Part shown: positions 43,770 to 52,974 of the stretch, one piece after another
Layout: each line of letters starts with the position of its first letter
Numbering within the stretch: the stretch's first letter is position 1
DNA from: UBA1141 sp963665155
GTDB lineage: Bacteria; Chloroflexota; Dehalococcoidia; Lucifugimonadales; UBA3495
Assembly (NCBI GenBank): GCA_963665155.2
Contig: OY761986.2
Span: 806,001-870,000, forward strand
Length of the DNA: 64,000 nt
Direction: 5' to 3'
Notes under the pieces: model-generated
Database searches by the model: none
What the model was told of the DNA's origin: nothing
Seen by the model: the letters and a program-made list of their open reading frames with translations, nothing else
Program-made: the position numbers and the translations under genes

Positions 43770-44575
43770 CCAATGATACTAACTTCGGGGTAAGGTCAAA
43801 TGGATGATGGGCAAACGGACCCATGCTAGCAATTAAAACGCAACAATCAACCTAATTAAGCGACTGCCCATAGGGGGAATCTATATATTGTCTGCTGCCG
43901 CTTAGAAGTCTCGCTGGGGTCAATGCCTTGAGTTGTGTCACATTTTGTTCCCCGTCCAAAGCGGGCATGAGACCGAACAGAATTCCCATACCCAATATGT
44001 CCACTACAGCCAACGGGGGTAAGCCAGGGAATCCGCCATGGTATACAGTACGCGCCGACCTGTGGACTAAAATAACAACCTTGTCAGCTTCATTCCCTGC
44101 TGGGACAATCTCTTCACCGGGGCTGTGATCTGGCTCCGGGCCTGTGGAGAGGAAGTACTGGATATGTTCGCCAGAGGATCGTTGGCAAAGCTCCGATTGT
44201 TAGACTAAATCTGGGTTCGTTGATTTTGGGTTCGGTAATCCTGGGTCCGTCGTGCCGGATTCCGTGCCCATTGGCTCTTACCCTCAGTTTGGCCCCCTTG
44301 TTGACGTGGCCAAAGGTAGCGCTGCGATTCTATGATGAAATCGCGCGGTGTTCTCCCCCGGCGTGGCGGCAAAACCATTCACATCAAGGATGACTCTGAC
44401 CATGCGGGAGACGTACACAATTTCGAATTCTCTAACAACAAGATTTCTGGTCATAAACCGTGAATAGCAGTTTCCGAGAGTTTTTATCATTTAACTGTGT
44501 CATCGTTCCAGTATGGAAGTTCCGGATGTCGTCCGCCGGGGACTTAGATCCGGCCGCATTCCCTTTTTGCATTCG
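43770..44575. other. Intergenic region, nothing recognised
   Basis: About 800 bp. A few 60-70 codon frames occur on both strands (for example 43928-44128 and 44284-44490) without starts, motifs or coding-like composition. The right IS3 border is expected near 43770-43800 but no inverted repeat could be paired, since the left end is missing. Confidence 0.35.
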
Positions 44576-45733
44576 ATGAGTCAATACCGGTTCTTGGCCG
44601 CTGTCGCCATCGCATTCTTGGTGACTCAGACGGCATGGTTAATGTTAACCCCGTTGTTGGTCGCTATGGCGGACGAGTTCAACACCTCCGTGGCGGTCGC
44701 CGGGCAACTGGCAACGGCAACCTTTGCGGCTTGGACTGTATCCGTTATTGCCGTGGGGCCCATGTCCGACTCCTTCGGTCGACGACCGGTGGCATTGGCC
44801 GGGCTGTCGTTGCTTTCAATTGGGTTGTTGGCATCGGCCTTTGCGCCCAATTTCGGCACTTTGTTGGTCTTTAGAGTGATAACCGGACTTGGGGGCGGCA
44901 TGATCCCTCCCAATAGCATGGCAGCGGTTACCGACTCCGTTTCCCCAGCACGCCGGGCCCAGGCGGTGGGCGGGCTGATGGCATTCGGCACATTATCATC
45001 GGTGATTGGCGTCCCCTTGGTGGCCCTTGCGGCGGAGTCAGCCAATTGGCGGTTACCCTTCCTGGTCATCGGTACTCTGATGGCTGTATCCACCCTGCTC
45101 AATTGGATGTGGTTCCCCAAAGGGCAAAGCGTGAAACTGGGGAACTTTTCGTTCTTTTCCAGATACCGGATGTTATTGGCTATCCCGGTCCTCCGAGCGG
45201 CTTTGGCTGTGAGCCTTGCCCAACGGATCGCCTACCTGGCCTTGGTCAGCTACCTGGCGGCTTATTGGATTGACGCCTACGGCATGAGTGTGGGAGCGCT
45301 GGCGCTGCCCTTGACCTTTGTTGGCATCGGCACAGTGCTGGGTAGCTACATGGGAGGGCCCGTGGCCAACCGGAAGGACCGAATGGGCGTGATCGCAGTC
45401 TTGGGATTGGTTGGGGGAGTCGCTGCCTTAGCGTTGTTTTTGATCGACATCCCCGTCTGGGCCGCAGTGGCAATCGCCACGGTGGCGGTATCGTGCTTGA
45501 GCGTTTCGCGGCCAGTGGTGATCACCTTTAGCACCGAGGTATCCGGAGATTCTCGGGCCACGGGAGTCGGCATGGTGGGCGCCACCAATCAGTTGGGGGG
45601 CGTGGGTGGGGCGGCGTTGGGCGGAGTGCTATTGGCCGCCACCGGATTTCCGGGCGTCGGTTACCTATGTCTGGCAGTGGGAGGAGTCTCCGCGCTAATC
45701 ATTGCATTGTTCATGCGTCAGGCCAGGTCCTGA
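44576..45733 (+). CDS. MFS transporter
   Basis: 385 aa from the ATG at 44576 (an upstream ATG at 44513 would add a charged 21-residue start). About 12 hydrophobic segments. MFS motif A is AVGPMSDSFGRRPVALAGLS between TM2 and TM3, and TM4-5 has FRVITGLGGGMIPPNSMAAV. It ends FMRQARS. It resembles drug/H+ antiporter-type exporters, but the substrate is not determinable. Intact and monocistronic. Confidence 0.85.
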   Translation: MSQYRFLAAVAIAFLVTQTAWLMLTPLLVAMADEFNTSVAVAGQLATATFAAWTVSVIAVGPMSDSFGRRPVALAGLSLLSIGLLASAFAPNFGTLLVFRVITGLGGGMIPPNSMAAVTDSVSPARRAQAVGGLMAFGTLSSVIGVPLVALAAESANWRLPFLVIGTLMAVSTLLNWMWFPKGQSVKLGNFSFFSRYRMLLAIPVLRAALAVSLAQRIAYLALVSYLAAYWIDAYGMSVGALALPLTFVGIGTVLGSYMGGPVANRKDRMGVIAVLGLVGGVAALALFLIDIPVWAAVAIATVAVSCLSVSRPVVITFSTEVSGDSRATGVGMVGATNQLGGVGGAALGGVLLAATGFPGVGYLCLAVGGVSALIIALFMRQARS

Positions 45734-45736
45734 GTT

Positions 45737-46040
45737 CACCTCTTCGCCTGCTTTTGTCCAAGCACGGCAATATGACCTCGAGAAGATGGGTCATCAACCT
45801 TCCAATGCGCTAGCTTGAACCCTTGCGCCTCCAGCAAATTTCTGGTATTACTGGGGTCGAGTCCTCCGAGAATTCTGGATATTCGGAGGACATAAACCTG
45901 GTCCGATTCCGGCTGAACTCAAGGGCAATGAGATCGTAGGAGACCAAGGCATCCATGGGAAATTTTCTCTCAACCACCATAATTGGATTAGTTCCTGGAG
46001 AAGCAATCGTTTCAACGAGTGATGATCAGGCTTTGGTTTG
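45737..46040 (-). pseudogene. C-terminal gene remnant, unrecognised
   Basis: Two abutting minus-strand frames read ETIASPGTNPIMVVERKFPM, then DALVSYDLIALEFSRNRTRF, and after a frameshift RISRILGGLDPSNTRNLLEA then QGFKLAHWKVDDPSSRGHIA, ending at TGA 45737 region (VLGQKQAKR). Composition is coding-like but there is no start. It may be the end of a methyltransferase-like gene; not firm. Confidence 0.4.
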
Positions 46041-46049
46041 GAACTGCCC

Positions 46050-46939
46050 TAGCTTACCCTCCACTCATTGGGTTGGATATTCTCGGAAATACCGATGCTG
46101 GCGCTAAACTCCTCGAATTCTCGGCGGTCGATACCTCGCCACTTCAAATCGTCCAAAGTTTCTTACAGTTCCACGTCCAGTCTTAGCGTCGCCAGTTGCC
46201 GGTAGAACAAAGCATCATCCAATCGTCCGGATAGGCTGGCGGCGACCCCGGCTGCGCCCCGGACTTCTATCTCCCAGTCCTTGGCATCGCTCGGGATTAA
46301 TTCGATGTGCTCATAACGGCTCAACACCTTGCTAGCAGTCTTGGCACCCCACTTGGGAATGCCTGGAATTCCGTCGGCTGCATCGCCAACCAGCCCTAGG
46401 TAATCCGGAATTGATTCCGGGAGCACACCAAACTTCTCGAGGACGCCTTCTTGGTCGTAAACGATTCCTCTGCGGCGGTCCACACAGACCACTCGCTGAC
46501 CCTTGACCATTTGCGTCAAGTCTTTGTCCGGCGAGCAAATCACAACTTGCTCCACCTCCGGGCTGTCCTGCCATCGGTGAGCCGCAGTGGCGATGGCGTC
46601 GTCGGCCTCGAACTCAATCATGGGCCAGACAACGATGCCCAAAGCGGCGGCTGCCTTTTCCGCTAATTCAAACTGGGCCGAAAGTTCTTCCGGTGTGCCC
46701 TCACCCGTCTTGTATCCGGCAAAAAGTTGGTTTCTGAAAGATTCAACGACATGGTCGAAGGCGCAAGCCACATGGCTAACATCGTCCTGCCTAAACAGAC
46801 TCAAAAGCGTTCTGAGCAAACCTCTGACGGCGGCGATTGCCCTGCCATCGGGTGCGGTTCGAGGGGGCATGGCAAAGTGAGCCCGGAACAACTCGTAGGT
46901 GCCGTCGACCAGATGAATTTTGATGCCATGTGTTTGCAT
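46050..46939 (-). pseudogene. 5'-3' exonuclease (PolI N-terminal type), premature TAA near the end
   Basis: The ATG at 46939 begins MQTHGIKIHLVDGTYELFRA with the first metal-binding Asp. VACAFDHVVESFRNQLFAGY, FEADDAIATAAHRW, VICSPDKDLTQMVKG and GLVGDAADGIPGIPKWGAKT supply the acidic cluster and the helix-hairpin-helix. At 46163-46165 a TAA interrupts LRLDVEL; the same frame continues ETLDDLKWRGIDRREFEEFS and ends at 46050. The lost 38 residues are C-terminal and outside the active site, so the 258-aa product may still work as a flap/5' nuclease. Stand-alone versions of this domain are common in Chloroflexota. Confidence 0.75.
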
Positions 46940-46982
46940 AAAAATAGTCCGTCAGGTAAGTGTCACCGATTTTTGACCGGAG

Positions 46983-47027
46983 CGAATTTAACCGGAACGA
47001 GTTTAACTGGATCGAATCTAATTGGAA
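46983..47027. repeat. Three imperfect tandem copies of a 15-bp unit
   Basis: CGAATTTAACCGGAA, CGAGTTTAACTGGAT and CGAATCTAATTGGAA follow each other directly, upstream of the exonuclease gene. Confidence 0.75.
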
Positions 47028-47115
47028 CGAAGTCCAGGGTGTAGCGGGCGTCCATGCACTCAATCCTCCCATCCGGGCTAATCGCGGGAGTGGTTAAGAG
47101 ATAGAGAAGCTAGAA

Positions 47116-47664
47116 TTAGTTATAATTCGCCACTTTCGCCGTAAAGTTCTCATCCTCGCCGAATATTTCCAGGAAAGCCCACTCCGTGAGGACTGCCAGC
47201 GAGCCAGCATCGAATTCGTCGATCTCTAGCCAGTAATTGACGCCTTCCGCGTCGGGGGGCTGAAACCCAGCCTCGGACAGTTGGTTGACTGTAGACTGGG
47301 GCAAAGGAGAGCCGAAAACCTCCTCCCATTGCGTCGTGCCAATTTCGGCATAGGCACTAGGATGGTCGGAACCGAGAGCAAATTGAACGTAGCAACCGCG
47401 ATTGCTCTCAAGCACGACAAACCCGCCTTCAATAAGGTCCTCGTAGCCAATCCACTCGTTAAACAGTGCAAGCCGGTCATTTTTGCATGAGGCAGTGATT
47501 TGGATTGGGGCCGGTGTTGGAGGCGCTACGGGAGGAGGGTTTTCTCCTATAAGTGCGCTAAGAAGCTTCCTCCACCATTTTGGCTGTTTAAGATTATCAC
47601 CGCAAATTAAGCACGTGGTCGCTTCTATTAGATTTTCGCTACCGCAAGCAGGGCAAATCACCAT
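47116..47664 (-). CDS. Zinc-ribbon protein with unknown C-terminal domain
   Basis: From the ATG at 47664 (GAGG 7 nt upstream): MVICPACGSENLIEATTCLI then CGDNLKQPKWWRKLLSALIG. Two C-x2-C knuckles form a zinc ribbon, followed by a proline-rich linker (NPPPVAPPTPAPIQI) and an acidic domain (GFVVLESNRGCYVQFALGSD, VNYWLEIDEFDAGSLAVLTE). About 182 aa, intact. The C-terminal domain is reminiscent of bacterial type III chaperone-like folds, but I do not assign it. Confidence 0.6.
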   Translation of the reverse strand: MVICPACGSENLIEATTCLICGDNLKQPKWWRKLLSALIGENPPPVAPPTPAPIQITASCKNDRLALFNEWIGYEDLIEGGFVVLESNRGCYVQFALGSDHPSAYAEIGTTQWEEVFGSPLPQSTVNQLSEAGFQPPDAEGVNYWLEIDEFDAGSLAVLTEWAFLEIFGEDENFTAKVANYN

Positions 47665-47790
47665 GAGCGGCCTCAGCAACCAGGATTTCACGAATATATT
47701 TATGAAGATTTATAGCAAGGCCGACCGATTTATTTCGGGGCATTTCTGTCGGCCTTCAGGGACTCGAAAAAAAGCCTAAGTATCTTGCTG

Positions 47791-48321
47791 CTAAGCGGAC
47801 TTTACAAGATCGGCTTTGTAGGCTTCGTCCACAAAATCGGGAATCTGGGTCCAGCGAACGTTTTGAGGGTCGCTTTCCAGATTCAAGTCATTACCTCGGG
47901 AATCTTCCAAACCCAACGGGTGGTACACCAACTCGATTAGATTACCGTCGGGGTCCTTGATGTAAGTGTAATGCTCGTTTGTGTCTTCCCTTCGGCCCTG
48001 CTTGGGGTCTTCGCCGCCGGTCCCGGTAAATGCGCCGCCAGCGCTGCGGGAGTACGGCACTCCGAGAGAATCCAAATGTTGTAATGTTCCTTCCCAGTCT
48101 TCAACTTCTATGGCGAAGTGGACCCGCGGCACGTCAATAAATTCATCAGTGTCGCTGGTGTGAATCTCGCCAGTGCCAATACGCAATTGAAGTTGCCTTT
48201 TGTTGAGGGCCGGTCCACGGTCCAGAAACTCGGCGCCCAACACATTCTCGTACCATTCCTTGGTGCGCTGCCGGTCGGTGATCTGGATATTTATATGGTG
48301 GATCATGCTGACCTTTGACAC
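47791..48321 (-). CDS. VOC-superfamily (glyoxalase/bleomycin resistance/dioxygenase) protein
   Basis: 176 aa, intact: MSKVSMIHHINIQITDRQRT, KEWYENVLGAEFLDRGPALN, VHFAIEVEDWEGTLQHLDSL and HYTYIKDPDGNLIELVYHPL. Metal ligands: His in MIHHINIQ, His in PRVHFAIEVED and Glu in GNLIELV, the usual VOC pattern. The end has an extra helical tail. The reaction is unknown (lyase, isomerase or dioxygenase types all use this fold). The nearby gene is an acyl-CoA dehydrogenase on the same strand, 330 bp upstream. Confidence 0.8.
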   Translation of the reverse strand: MSKVSMIHHINIQITDRQRTKEWYENVLGAEFLDRGPALNKRQLQLRIGTGEIHTSDTDEFIDVPRVHFAIEVEDWEGTLQHLDSLGVPYSRSAGGAFTGTGGEDPKQGRREDTNEHYTYIKDPDGNLIELVYHPLGLEDSRGNDLNLESDPQNVRWTQIPDFVDEAYKADLVKSA

Positions 48322-48655
48322 TTAGCACCTCCATAAACCGTCTAATTATGGGAACTTGGATTACTAAAACCATAAGCGATTCAAAATATTATGGGCTATC
48401 GACCCGCTCCAGGCAACCGGGATTTGGGAACGGTGTGAAATGGTCTGGGGCTCACTACACTAGCCGAGGCCTCGGGTACTCAACTGTGCTGGTTTAGAAA
48501 TTTTCAAATGGATTCCGGCGTGCGCGAGAATGACTCCTGGGCAGAACCCAAATTCTCTAGGCTGGAGACGATTGCCCAGTCTGGGACTAGTCCCTCGGTG
48601 CATTCGGTTGGCGGTTGGATTTGAATCAAGGCGCCAACAAAGGCGCTGGAAGTTT

Positions 48656-49834
48656 CTACGCGGTCTCTCGGAACAGCTCGCGGCCGATCAACATGCGCCG
48701 GATCTCGCTGGTTCCAGCGCCGATCTCATAAAGCTTGGCGTCTCGCAGCAGGCGTCCCGTAGGAAAATCGTGTACATAGCCGTTGCCGCCCAGTATTTGG
48801 ATCGCCTCAAGGGTCATGGCAGTTGCTTTCTCGGCGGCGTAAAGGATGCAGCCTGCGGCGTCCTTGCGGTTTACCTGCCCGTTGTCGCAGGCTCGGGCTA
48901 CCGTGTAAACGTAGGAGCGGCAGGCGGAAAAAGTGGTGTACATATCGGCGAGCTTGGCTTGAATCAACTGAAACTCGCCAATAGGTTGGCCAAACTGCTG
49001 ACGTTGGTGAACGTAGGGGATCACTATATCCAGGCAGGACTGCATTATGCCCAGCGGCCCTGCGGACAGGATAACCCGCTCGAAATCCAATCCGCTCATC
49101 AACACTCGGGTTCCGTGGCCCAACTCGCCCAATACGTTTTCTTCGGGCACTTCGCAGTCTTGGAAGACCAGTTCACTGGTGTTCGAGCCTCTCATCCCTA
49201 GCTTATCGAGCTTAGGAGAAGGCGAAAATCCCGCATATTCCCTTTCAATTAAGAATGCGGTGATTCCCCGTGAACCCTCGTCCGGGTCTGTCTTGGCATA
49301 TACCACCAAAACATCGGCATCCGGCCCGTTGGTGATCCACATCTTGGCGCCGTTCAAAACGTAGTGGTCGGCCCGCTTCTCGGCTCGCAATCGCATGCTC
49401 ACCACGTCTGACCCTGCCTCGGACTCACTCATGGCCAACGCGCCAACATGTTCGCCGCTTATCAACTTGGGTAGGTAGCGGCGTTTTTGATCTTCGTTGC
49501 CATTCCGGAAAATTTGATTGACGCACAGGTTCGAATGAGCCCCATAGCTAAGCCCAACGCTGGCAGATCCTCGGGAAATTTCTTCCATTATTACAGCGTG
49601 AGCCAGATAACCTAAGTCCACACCGCCATATTCTTCGGAAACAGTTACTCCCAGCAGGCCGAGATCGCCAAATTTCCGCCATAGATCGTGGGGGAAGTCA
49701 TTGGTCGCATCAACCTCTTGGGCTCTGGGGGAGATTTCATTGTCCGCAAAATCCCGTACGGTCTGCCTGACAATGTCGATCGTCTCACCCAAGGATTGTT
49801 CCAAGGACGGAATGACCGCACTTCTAAGCGTCAT
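48656..49834 (-). CDS. ivd: Acyl-CoA dehydrogenase, isovaleryl-CoA dehydrogenase-like
   Basis: 392 aa, intact: N-terminal helical domain, GLLGVTVSEEYGGVDLGYLA, GALAMSESEAGSDVVSMRLR, WITNGPDADVLVVYAKTDPD, LVFQDCEVPEENVLGELGHG and LQILGGNGYVHDFPTGRLLR-like QILGGNGYVHDFPTGRL near the end. The helix SGLDFERVILSAGPLGIMQS carries a Glu at the position used as catalytic base in isovaleryl-CoA dehydrogenases (in LDLERLVLSGGPLG of known IVDs); most other acyl-CoA dehydrogenases place it later in the chain. The FAD enzyme acts in leucine breakdown. No adjacent methylcrotonyl-CoA carboxylase genes are seen, so the substrate is inferred. Confidence 0.8.
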   Translation of the reverse strand: MTLRSAVIPSLEQSLGETIDIVRQTVRDFADNEISPRAQEVDATNDFPHDLWRKFGDLGLLGVTVSEEYGGVDLGYLAHAVIMEEISRGSASVGLSYGAHSNLCVNQIFRNGNEDQKRRYLPKLISGEHVGALAMSESEAGSDVVSMRLRAEKRADHYVLNGAKMWITNGPDADVLVVYAKTDPDEGSRGITAFLIEREYAGFSPSPKLDKLGMRGSNTSELVFQDCEVPEENVLGELGHGTRVLMSGLDFERVILSAGPLGIMQSCLDIVIPYVHQRQQFGQPIGEFQLIQAKLADMYTTFSACRSYVYTVARACDNGQVNRKDAAGCILYAAEKATAMTLEAIQILGGNGYVHDFPTGRLLRDAKLYEIGAGTSEIRRMLIGRELFRETA

Positions 49835-50369
49835 GATGCACCCCTAGACTCAGTTTCGGTTTACTGCCGGTATATGGCGGGCCAGTTGGTCTTGGGCCGG
49901 ATAGGTTAAAAACGATAGGGTTAATCTGACTCCAGGACTGGCAAATTTGGACCGGTCGATTCGGAGTATAGATTACCATTGTCCGAAATAGAAGGCGGCG
50001 AAACCTCGCTCGAATCGAGAGGCAGGAGGACCATTGCGAGGTGACCAAACTCAGCGGACGTGAACCGTACGTAGTCCCGCACTGGCTCAACACTCGCTTA
50101 ACACATTGTGATTTTATCCTTTTTTTGACCCCTGTACGGTTGTCTTTCTTCGAGATGGGAAAAGCCGGAATTCAGAGCAAACAGGGGTTGGGATTGGAGG
50201 TTCTGTTGATACCGGTGATTGCTAATCGTTAGCGCTCACCAGCATAATGACTTGAAGCAGAATCCGGACTATGTGAAAATTCTCTCAATCTCTGTTCAAA
50301 TACGCTTCCGAGCCCTTGACGTTTGATTCGTGGGGGCCATATAATCGCAAATTAAGAGGGAGCCTAATT
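49835..50369. other. Intergenic region upstream of rpmH
   Basis: About 535 bp between the divergent ivd-like gene and rpmH. dnaA is absent here, and I found no convincing cluster of DnaA boxes. It must hold the promoters for rpmH. Confidence 0.4.
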
Positions 50370-50507
50370 ATGCCAAAACGTACCTATCAACCAAAAAAAC
50401 GACGCCGCCTTCGGGTGCACGGATTTCGCGCCCGTTCCAGCACGTCCGACGGTAGAGCCGTCCTGCGTAGACGGCGGTTCAAGGGACGCCATAATCTGAC
50501 GGTTTAG
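50370..50507 (+). CDS. rpmH: Ribosomal protein bL34
   Basis: 45 aa: MPKRTYQPKKRRRLRVHGFR, ARSSTSDGRAVLRRRRFKGR, HNLTV. This is the standard L34 sequence and size. The ATG at 50370 follows GAGGG by 8 nt; the open frame extends upstream but those codons are not conserved. First gene of the rpmH-rnpA-yidD-yidC-jag block. Confidence 0.97.
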   Translation: MPKRTYQPKKRRRLRVHGFRARSSTSDGRAVLRRRRFKGRHNLTV

Positions 50508-50523
50508 ATATTCATCTCTTTTT

Positions 50524-50856
50524 ATGCAACGTAGGTCTAGATTGACCGGAACCCCTCGGTTTTCCCAGATTCATCAAGGTGGCAACAGCGCTGCGAACAA
50601 CCTCCTAGTTATCCGTCTCCTGGCAAATGACCTAGACTATAGCCGGTTCGGCTTCATAATTAGCAAGCGGATAGGGAACGCAGCGGTTCGAAATAGAATG
50701 AAGCGGAGGCTGCGAGAAGTCGTCCGTTTAAGCGAAGTTCATGCCGGGTGGGATGCCCTGTTCATAGCCCGCAGAGGCTCGGGAAGAGCAAACTTTCAGG
50801 ATTTGAGACAGGCCACCACCAACCTGCTGCGACGTACCAGACTGGTGGATCCTTGA
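50524..50856 (+). CDS. rnpA: Ribonuclease P protein component
   Basis: 110 aa, intact: MQRRSRLTGTPRFSQIHQGG, YSRFGFIISKRIGNAAVRNR, MKRRLREVVRLSEVHAGWDA, LFIARRGSGRANFQDLRQAT. The RNR motif (AVRNRMKRRLRE) is the core RNA-binding signature. It assists RNase P RNA in tRNA 5' maturation. It starts 16 bp after rpmH. Confidence 0.95.
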   Translation: MQRRSRLTGTPRFSQIHQGGNSAANNLLVIRLLANDLDYSRFGFIISKRIGNAAVRNRMKRRLREVVRLSEVHAGWDALFIARRGSGRANFQDLRQATTNLLRRTRLVDP

Positions 50857-50947
50857 TTCGGCACAGCCAAAGGTGGCGTCCATGCCAGTGCCCAGATTTA
50901 GACCAGCCGGGTTTACTTGTTCCGGCCTGGATTGTGCCGTATTGAAT

Positions 50948-50999
50948 AGACGTGGCTTTGGAAGTTTGGGTAGACTTGGCTCCGGAAGTTCGGGCAGAC
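50948..50999. repeat. Two imperfect 24-bp tandem repeats between rnpA and yidD
   Basis: Units beginning AGACGTGGCTTTGGAAG (50948) and AGACTTGGCTCCGGAAG (50972) follow each other, with a partial third unit AGACTTGGCCT at 50996. Confidence 0.65.
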
Positions 51000-51015
51000 T
51001 TGGCCTAGGAAATTA

Positions 51016-51225
51016 ATGAAAAGTGCCGTGATTGTGGCCATAAAGGTCTATCAACGCACAATATCGCTCTATTTGCCCTCGTCCTGCCGCTTTTATCCAA
51101 CCTGTTCCCACTACTCTCAAGAGGCCGTGGACAAGCACGGCGTGTTGAAAGGCTTTTGGCTGGGAGTAAGGCGCTTGGCACGGTGCCGCCCTTTCGGCGG
51201 ACAAGGTTACGACCCAGTACCATGA
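51016..51225 (+). CDS. yidD: YidD, membrane protein insertion efficiency factor
   Basis: 69 aa: MKSAVIVAIKVYQRTISLYL, PSSCRFYPTCSHYSQEAVDK, HGVLKGFWLGVRRLARCRPF, GGQGYDPVP. The CRFxPTCSxYxxEAxxxHG and RCxPFxxxGxDPVP signatures are conserved. The protein lies at the membrane and helps YidC-dependent insertion. It sits between rnpA and yidC as in many bacteria, here separated from yidC by two lipoprotein genes. Confidence 0.95.
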   Translation: MKSAVIVAIKVYQRTISLYLPSSCRFYPTCSHYSQEAVDKHGVLKGFWLGVRRLARCRPFGGQGYDPVP

Positions 51226-51333
51226 CAAAAAATAACGCGATGAAAAATAACGCCGGTTTATTGATTTAATCTGTTGCGAATATCCAACCTCAATTCCTCT
51301 AATTCCTGTCTGGAGCCAGACAAGGGCAGCCCA

Positions 51334-51810
51334 GTGACTCGAAGACTTAAATCGGGTCTATCGGTTCTTTTGCTGATTCTAATCGTCTTGGCCCTGACCG
51401 GCTGCACTGCCGGGAACCTGCGGGGTGATAGCAATGGTTGGTCCCCCGTTTCCGCCTTGTCCCTTCCTTTAGATAGCGGCATCGACCTTGTCGAAACCGC
51501 TCGCTTATCACCGTTGGACAACACTCTGTCGGTCACTAATGGCTTCGCCTTTGAACTGGGCCAAGTCATCCAAATCGAAAATGAACTCATGCTAGTAACC
51601 CTAACCCGGGACGACGAATTGGTTGTTGAGCGCGGCGTGAATGGGACTAGACCTGCCTCTCATCCGGGTCAATCACCAATATTTTCACTAGGCCAACAGT
51701 TCGTGGTTTTCGTCATCACTAAGCAAGGCGAAATCCAATCGATGGAGGACGATGGAACATCGGCCCCAGAAGTAGATGCTTCTTATATTCCCGCAGGCGC
51801 ATCCCAATGA
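51334..51810 (+). CDS. Putative lipoprotein
   Basis: I use GTG 51334, which yields a typical lipoprotein signal: VTRRLKSGLSVLLLILIVLA then LTGCTAG with Cys in the lipobox. The mature part (NGWSPVSALSLPLDSGIDLV, FELGQVIQIENELMLVTLTR, VERGVNGTRPASHPGQSPIF) contains an 'IxxExMxV...V-RGxNGTxAxxH' pattern also found in phage and envelope beta-sandwich proteins. Its TGA overlaps the next ATG (ATGA at 51807-51810), implying coupling to the following lipoprotein. It sits between yidD and yidC, so envelope assembly is a reasonable guess. Confidence 0.65.
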   Translation: MTRRLKSGLSVLLLILIVLALTGCTAGNLRGDSNGWSPVSALSLPLDSGIDLVETARLSPLDNTLSVTNGFAFELGQVIQIENELMLVTLTRDDELVVERGVNGTRPASHPGQSPIFSLGQQFVVFVITKQGEIQSMEDDGTSAPEVDASYIPAGASQ

Positions 51811-52898
51811 CGGTGCGTTTGTCCGGCAAAATTGGGGTTTTGGCAGCCGCTCTCGCAACATTGGTCATGGGACTGGCCGCGTGCATACCGGGTGGTTCGA
51901 GCATAACGGGATTGAAAGGGTCGTTCGACAATGCAGCCTTCGGTGATGGGAGTTTGTACGTAAGCGGGATTGATGGTTATTTGTACTCTATGGACATGGG
52001 TTTTTCCGCAAATTCTGCTGCAGCCCAATCGGGCGAATCTCGAACCGGCTCAGACATCTTGAGCCTCAACTGGCGTGTGGCGGTTGGAGACGAGACGGAA
52101 CCCGCACCGTTAATCGGTGGGCCGGTTTTTGTCCCCGACCCGGATTTACCCATGGTCTTGGTGGGTTCCGAAGATGGCAATTTTTACGCATTCGACGCCG
52201 ACAATAGGGGCGACCCGTTGTGGATCTTCACCACGGGCGGAAGGGTCTGGTCTACCCCGGTGGTAAAGGATGGTATCGTTTATTTCGGTTCCCACGATAA
52301 ATATGTCTATGCGCTGAGGGTTGGGGACGGGACCGAGAAATGGCGCTTTAAGACCGGGGGATCAGTAGCCGGCCGACCGCTGATCTTCAGGGATATGATC
52401 ATCGTAGGCTCATTTGACAAGATGCTTTACGCCATCGACGCTAACGACGGCTCGTTCCGTTGGTCGGTAAGCGGAGAGAACTGGTTCTGGGCTGGAGCCG
52501 TTGCCGACGAAAGAAGCATATTCGCTGGCAACATGGACGGGAACATTTATGCCGTCGATGGCGAAGGGAACCTTCTCTGGAAACATGATTTAGGTTCCGC
52601 AATAGTTTCCAGGCCAGCCTTGATCGCTGGCGGTTTGGTCGCTGCGGGCAAGCACGGCCGGGTGGTCAATCTCTTGGACACCAAACCGGACACGGCAAGC
52701 TCGAATCGAGTTATTGATACCGAGTTTGTTAGCGATTCTGAAATTAAATCCCCCATGTTCGTTTCCGGTAACACCATTTACCTTGGAACTCAAGGAAGCA
52801 CAATTATTCGGATCGATGTGAACACCAACCGGGCTGGGCGCTTGGATTTAGACGAAGCTTGGTGCTTTGACACCGATCAAGATTTGGAGTGCAACTAA
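51807..52898 (+). CDS. PQQ-like beta-propeller lipoprotein
   Basis: 363 aa with the signal MTVRLSGKIGVLAAALATLV, MGLAACIPG (lipobox Cys). Repeated propeller blades: FGDGSLYVSGIDGYLYSMDM, VLVGSEDGNFYAFDADNRGD, VYFGSHDKYVYALRVGDGTE, IVGSFDKMLYAIDANDGSFR, FAGNMDGNIYAVDGEGNLLW. The blade motif 'V-x-F-G-S-x-D-x-x-x-Y-A-L-x-x-x-x-G-x-x-x-W' is that of PQQ-like/BamB-type propellers. Chloroflexota generally lack an LPS outer membrane, so a direct BamB role is uncertain. Start overlaps the upstream lipoprotein gene. Confidence 0.8.
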   Translation: MTVRLSGKIGVLAAALATLVMGLAACIPGGSSITGLKGSFDNAAFGDGSLYVSGIDGYLYSMDMGFSANSAAAQSGESRTGSDILSLNWRVAVGDETEPAPLIGGPVFVPDPDLPMVLVGSEDGNFYAFDADNRGDPLWIFTTGGRVWSTPVVKDGIVYFGSHDKYVYALRVGDGTEKWRFKTGGSVAGRPLIFRDMIIVGSFDKMLYAIDANDGSFRWSVSGENWFWAGAVADERSIFAGNMDGNIYAVDGEGNLLWKHDLGSAIVSRPALIAGGLVAAGKHGRVVNLLDTKPDTASSNRVIDTEFVSDSEIKSPMFVSGNTIYLGTQGSTIIRIDVNTNRAGRLDLDEAWCFDTDQDLECN

Positions 52899-52974
52899 CC
52901 CGGTGCAAAGAATTCGATGCGAATATTACGGTGATCAGGTAATCCGAATTATCGGAAAGGTGAGGTAGGGCTAT

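Noticed and set aside
49835..50369. Chromosomal replication origin upstream of rpmH
   Set aside because: The rpmH-rnpA-yidC-jag order is often near oriC, but dnaA is absent and I found no cluster of TTATCCACA-like boxes.
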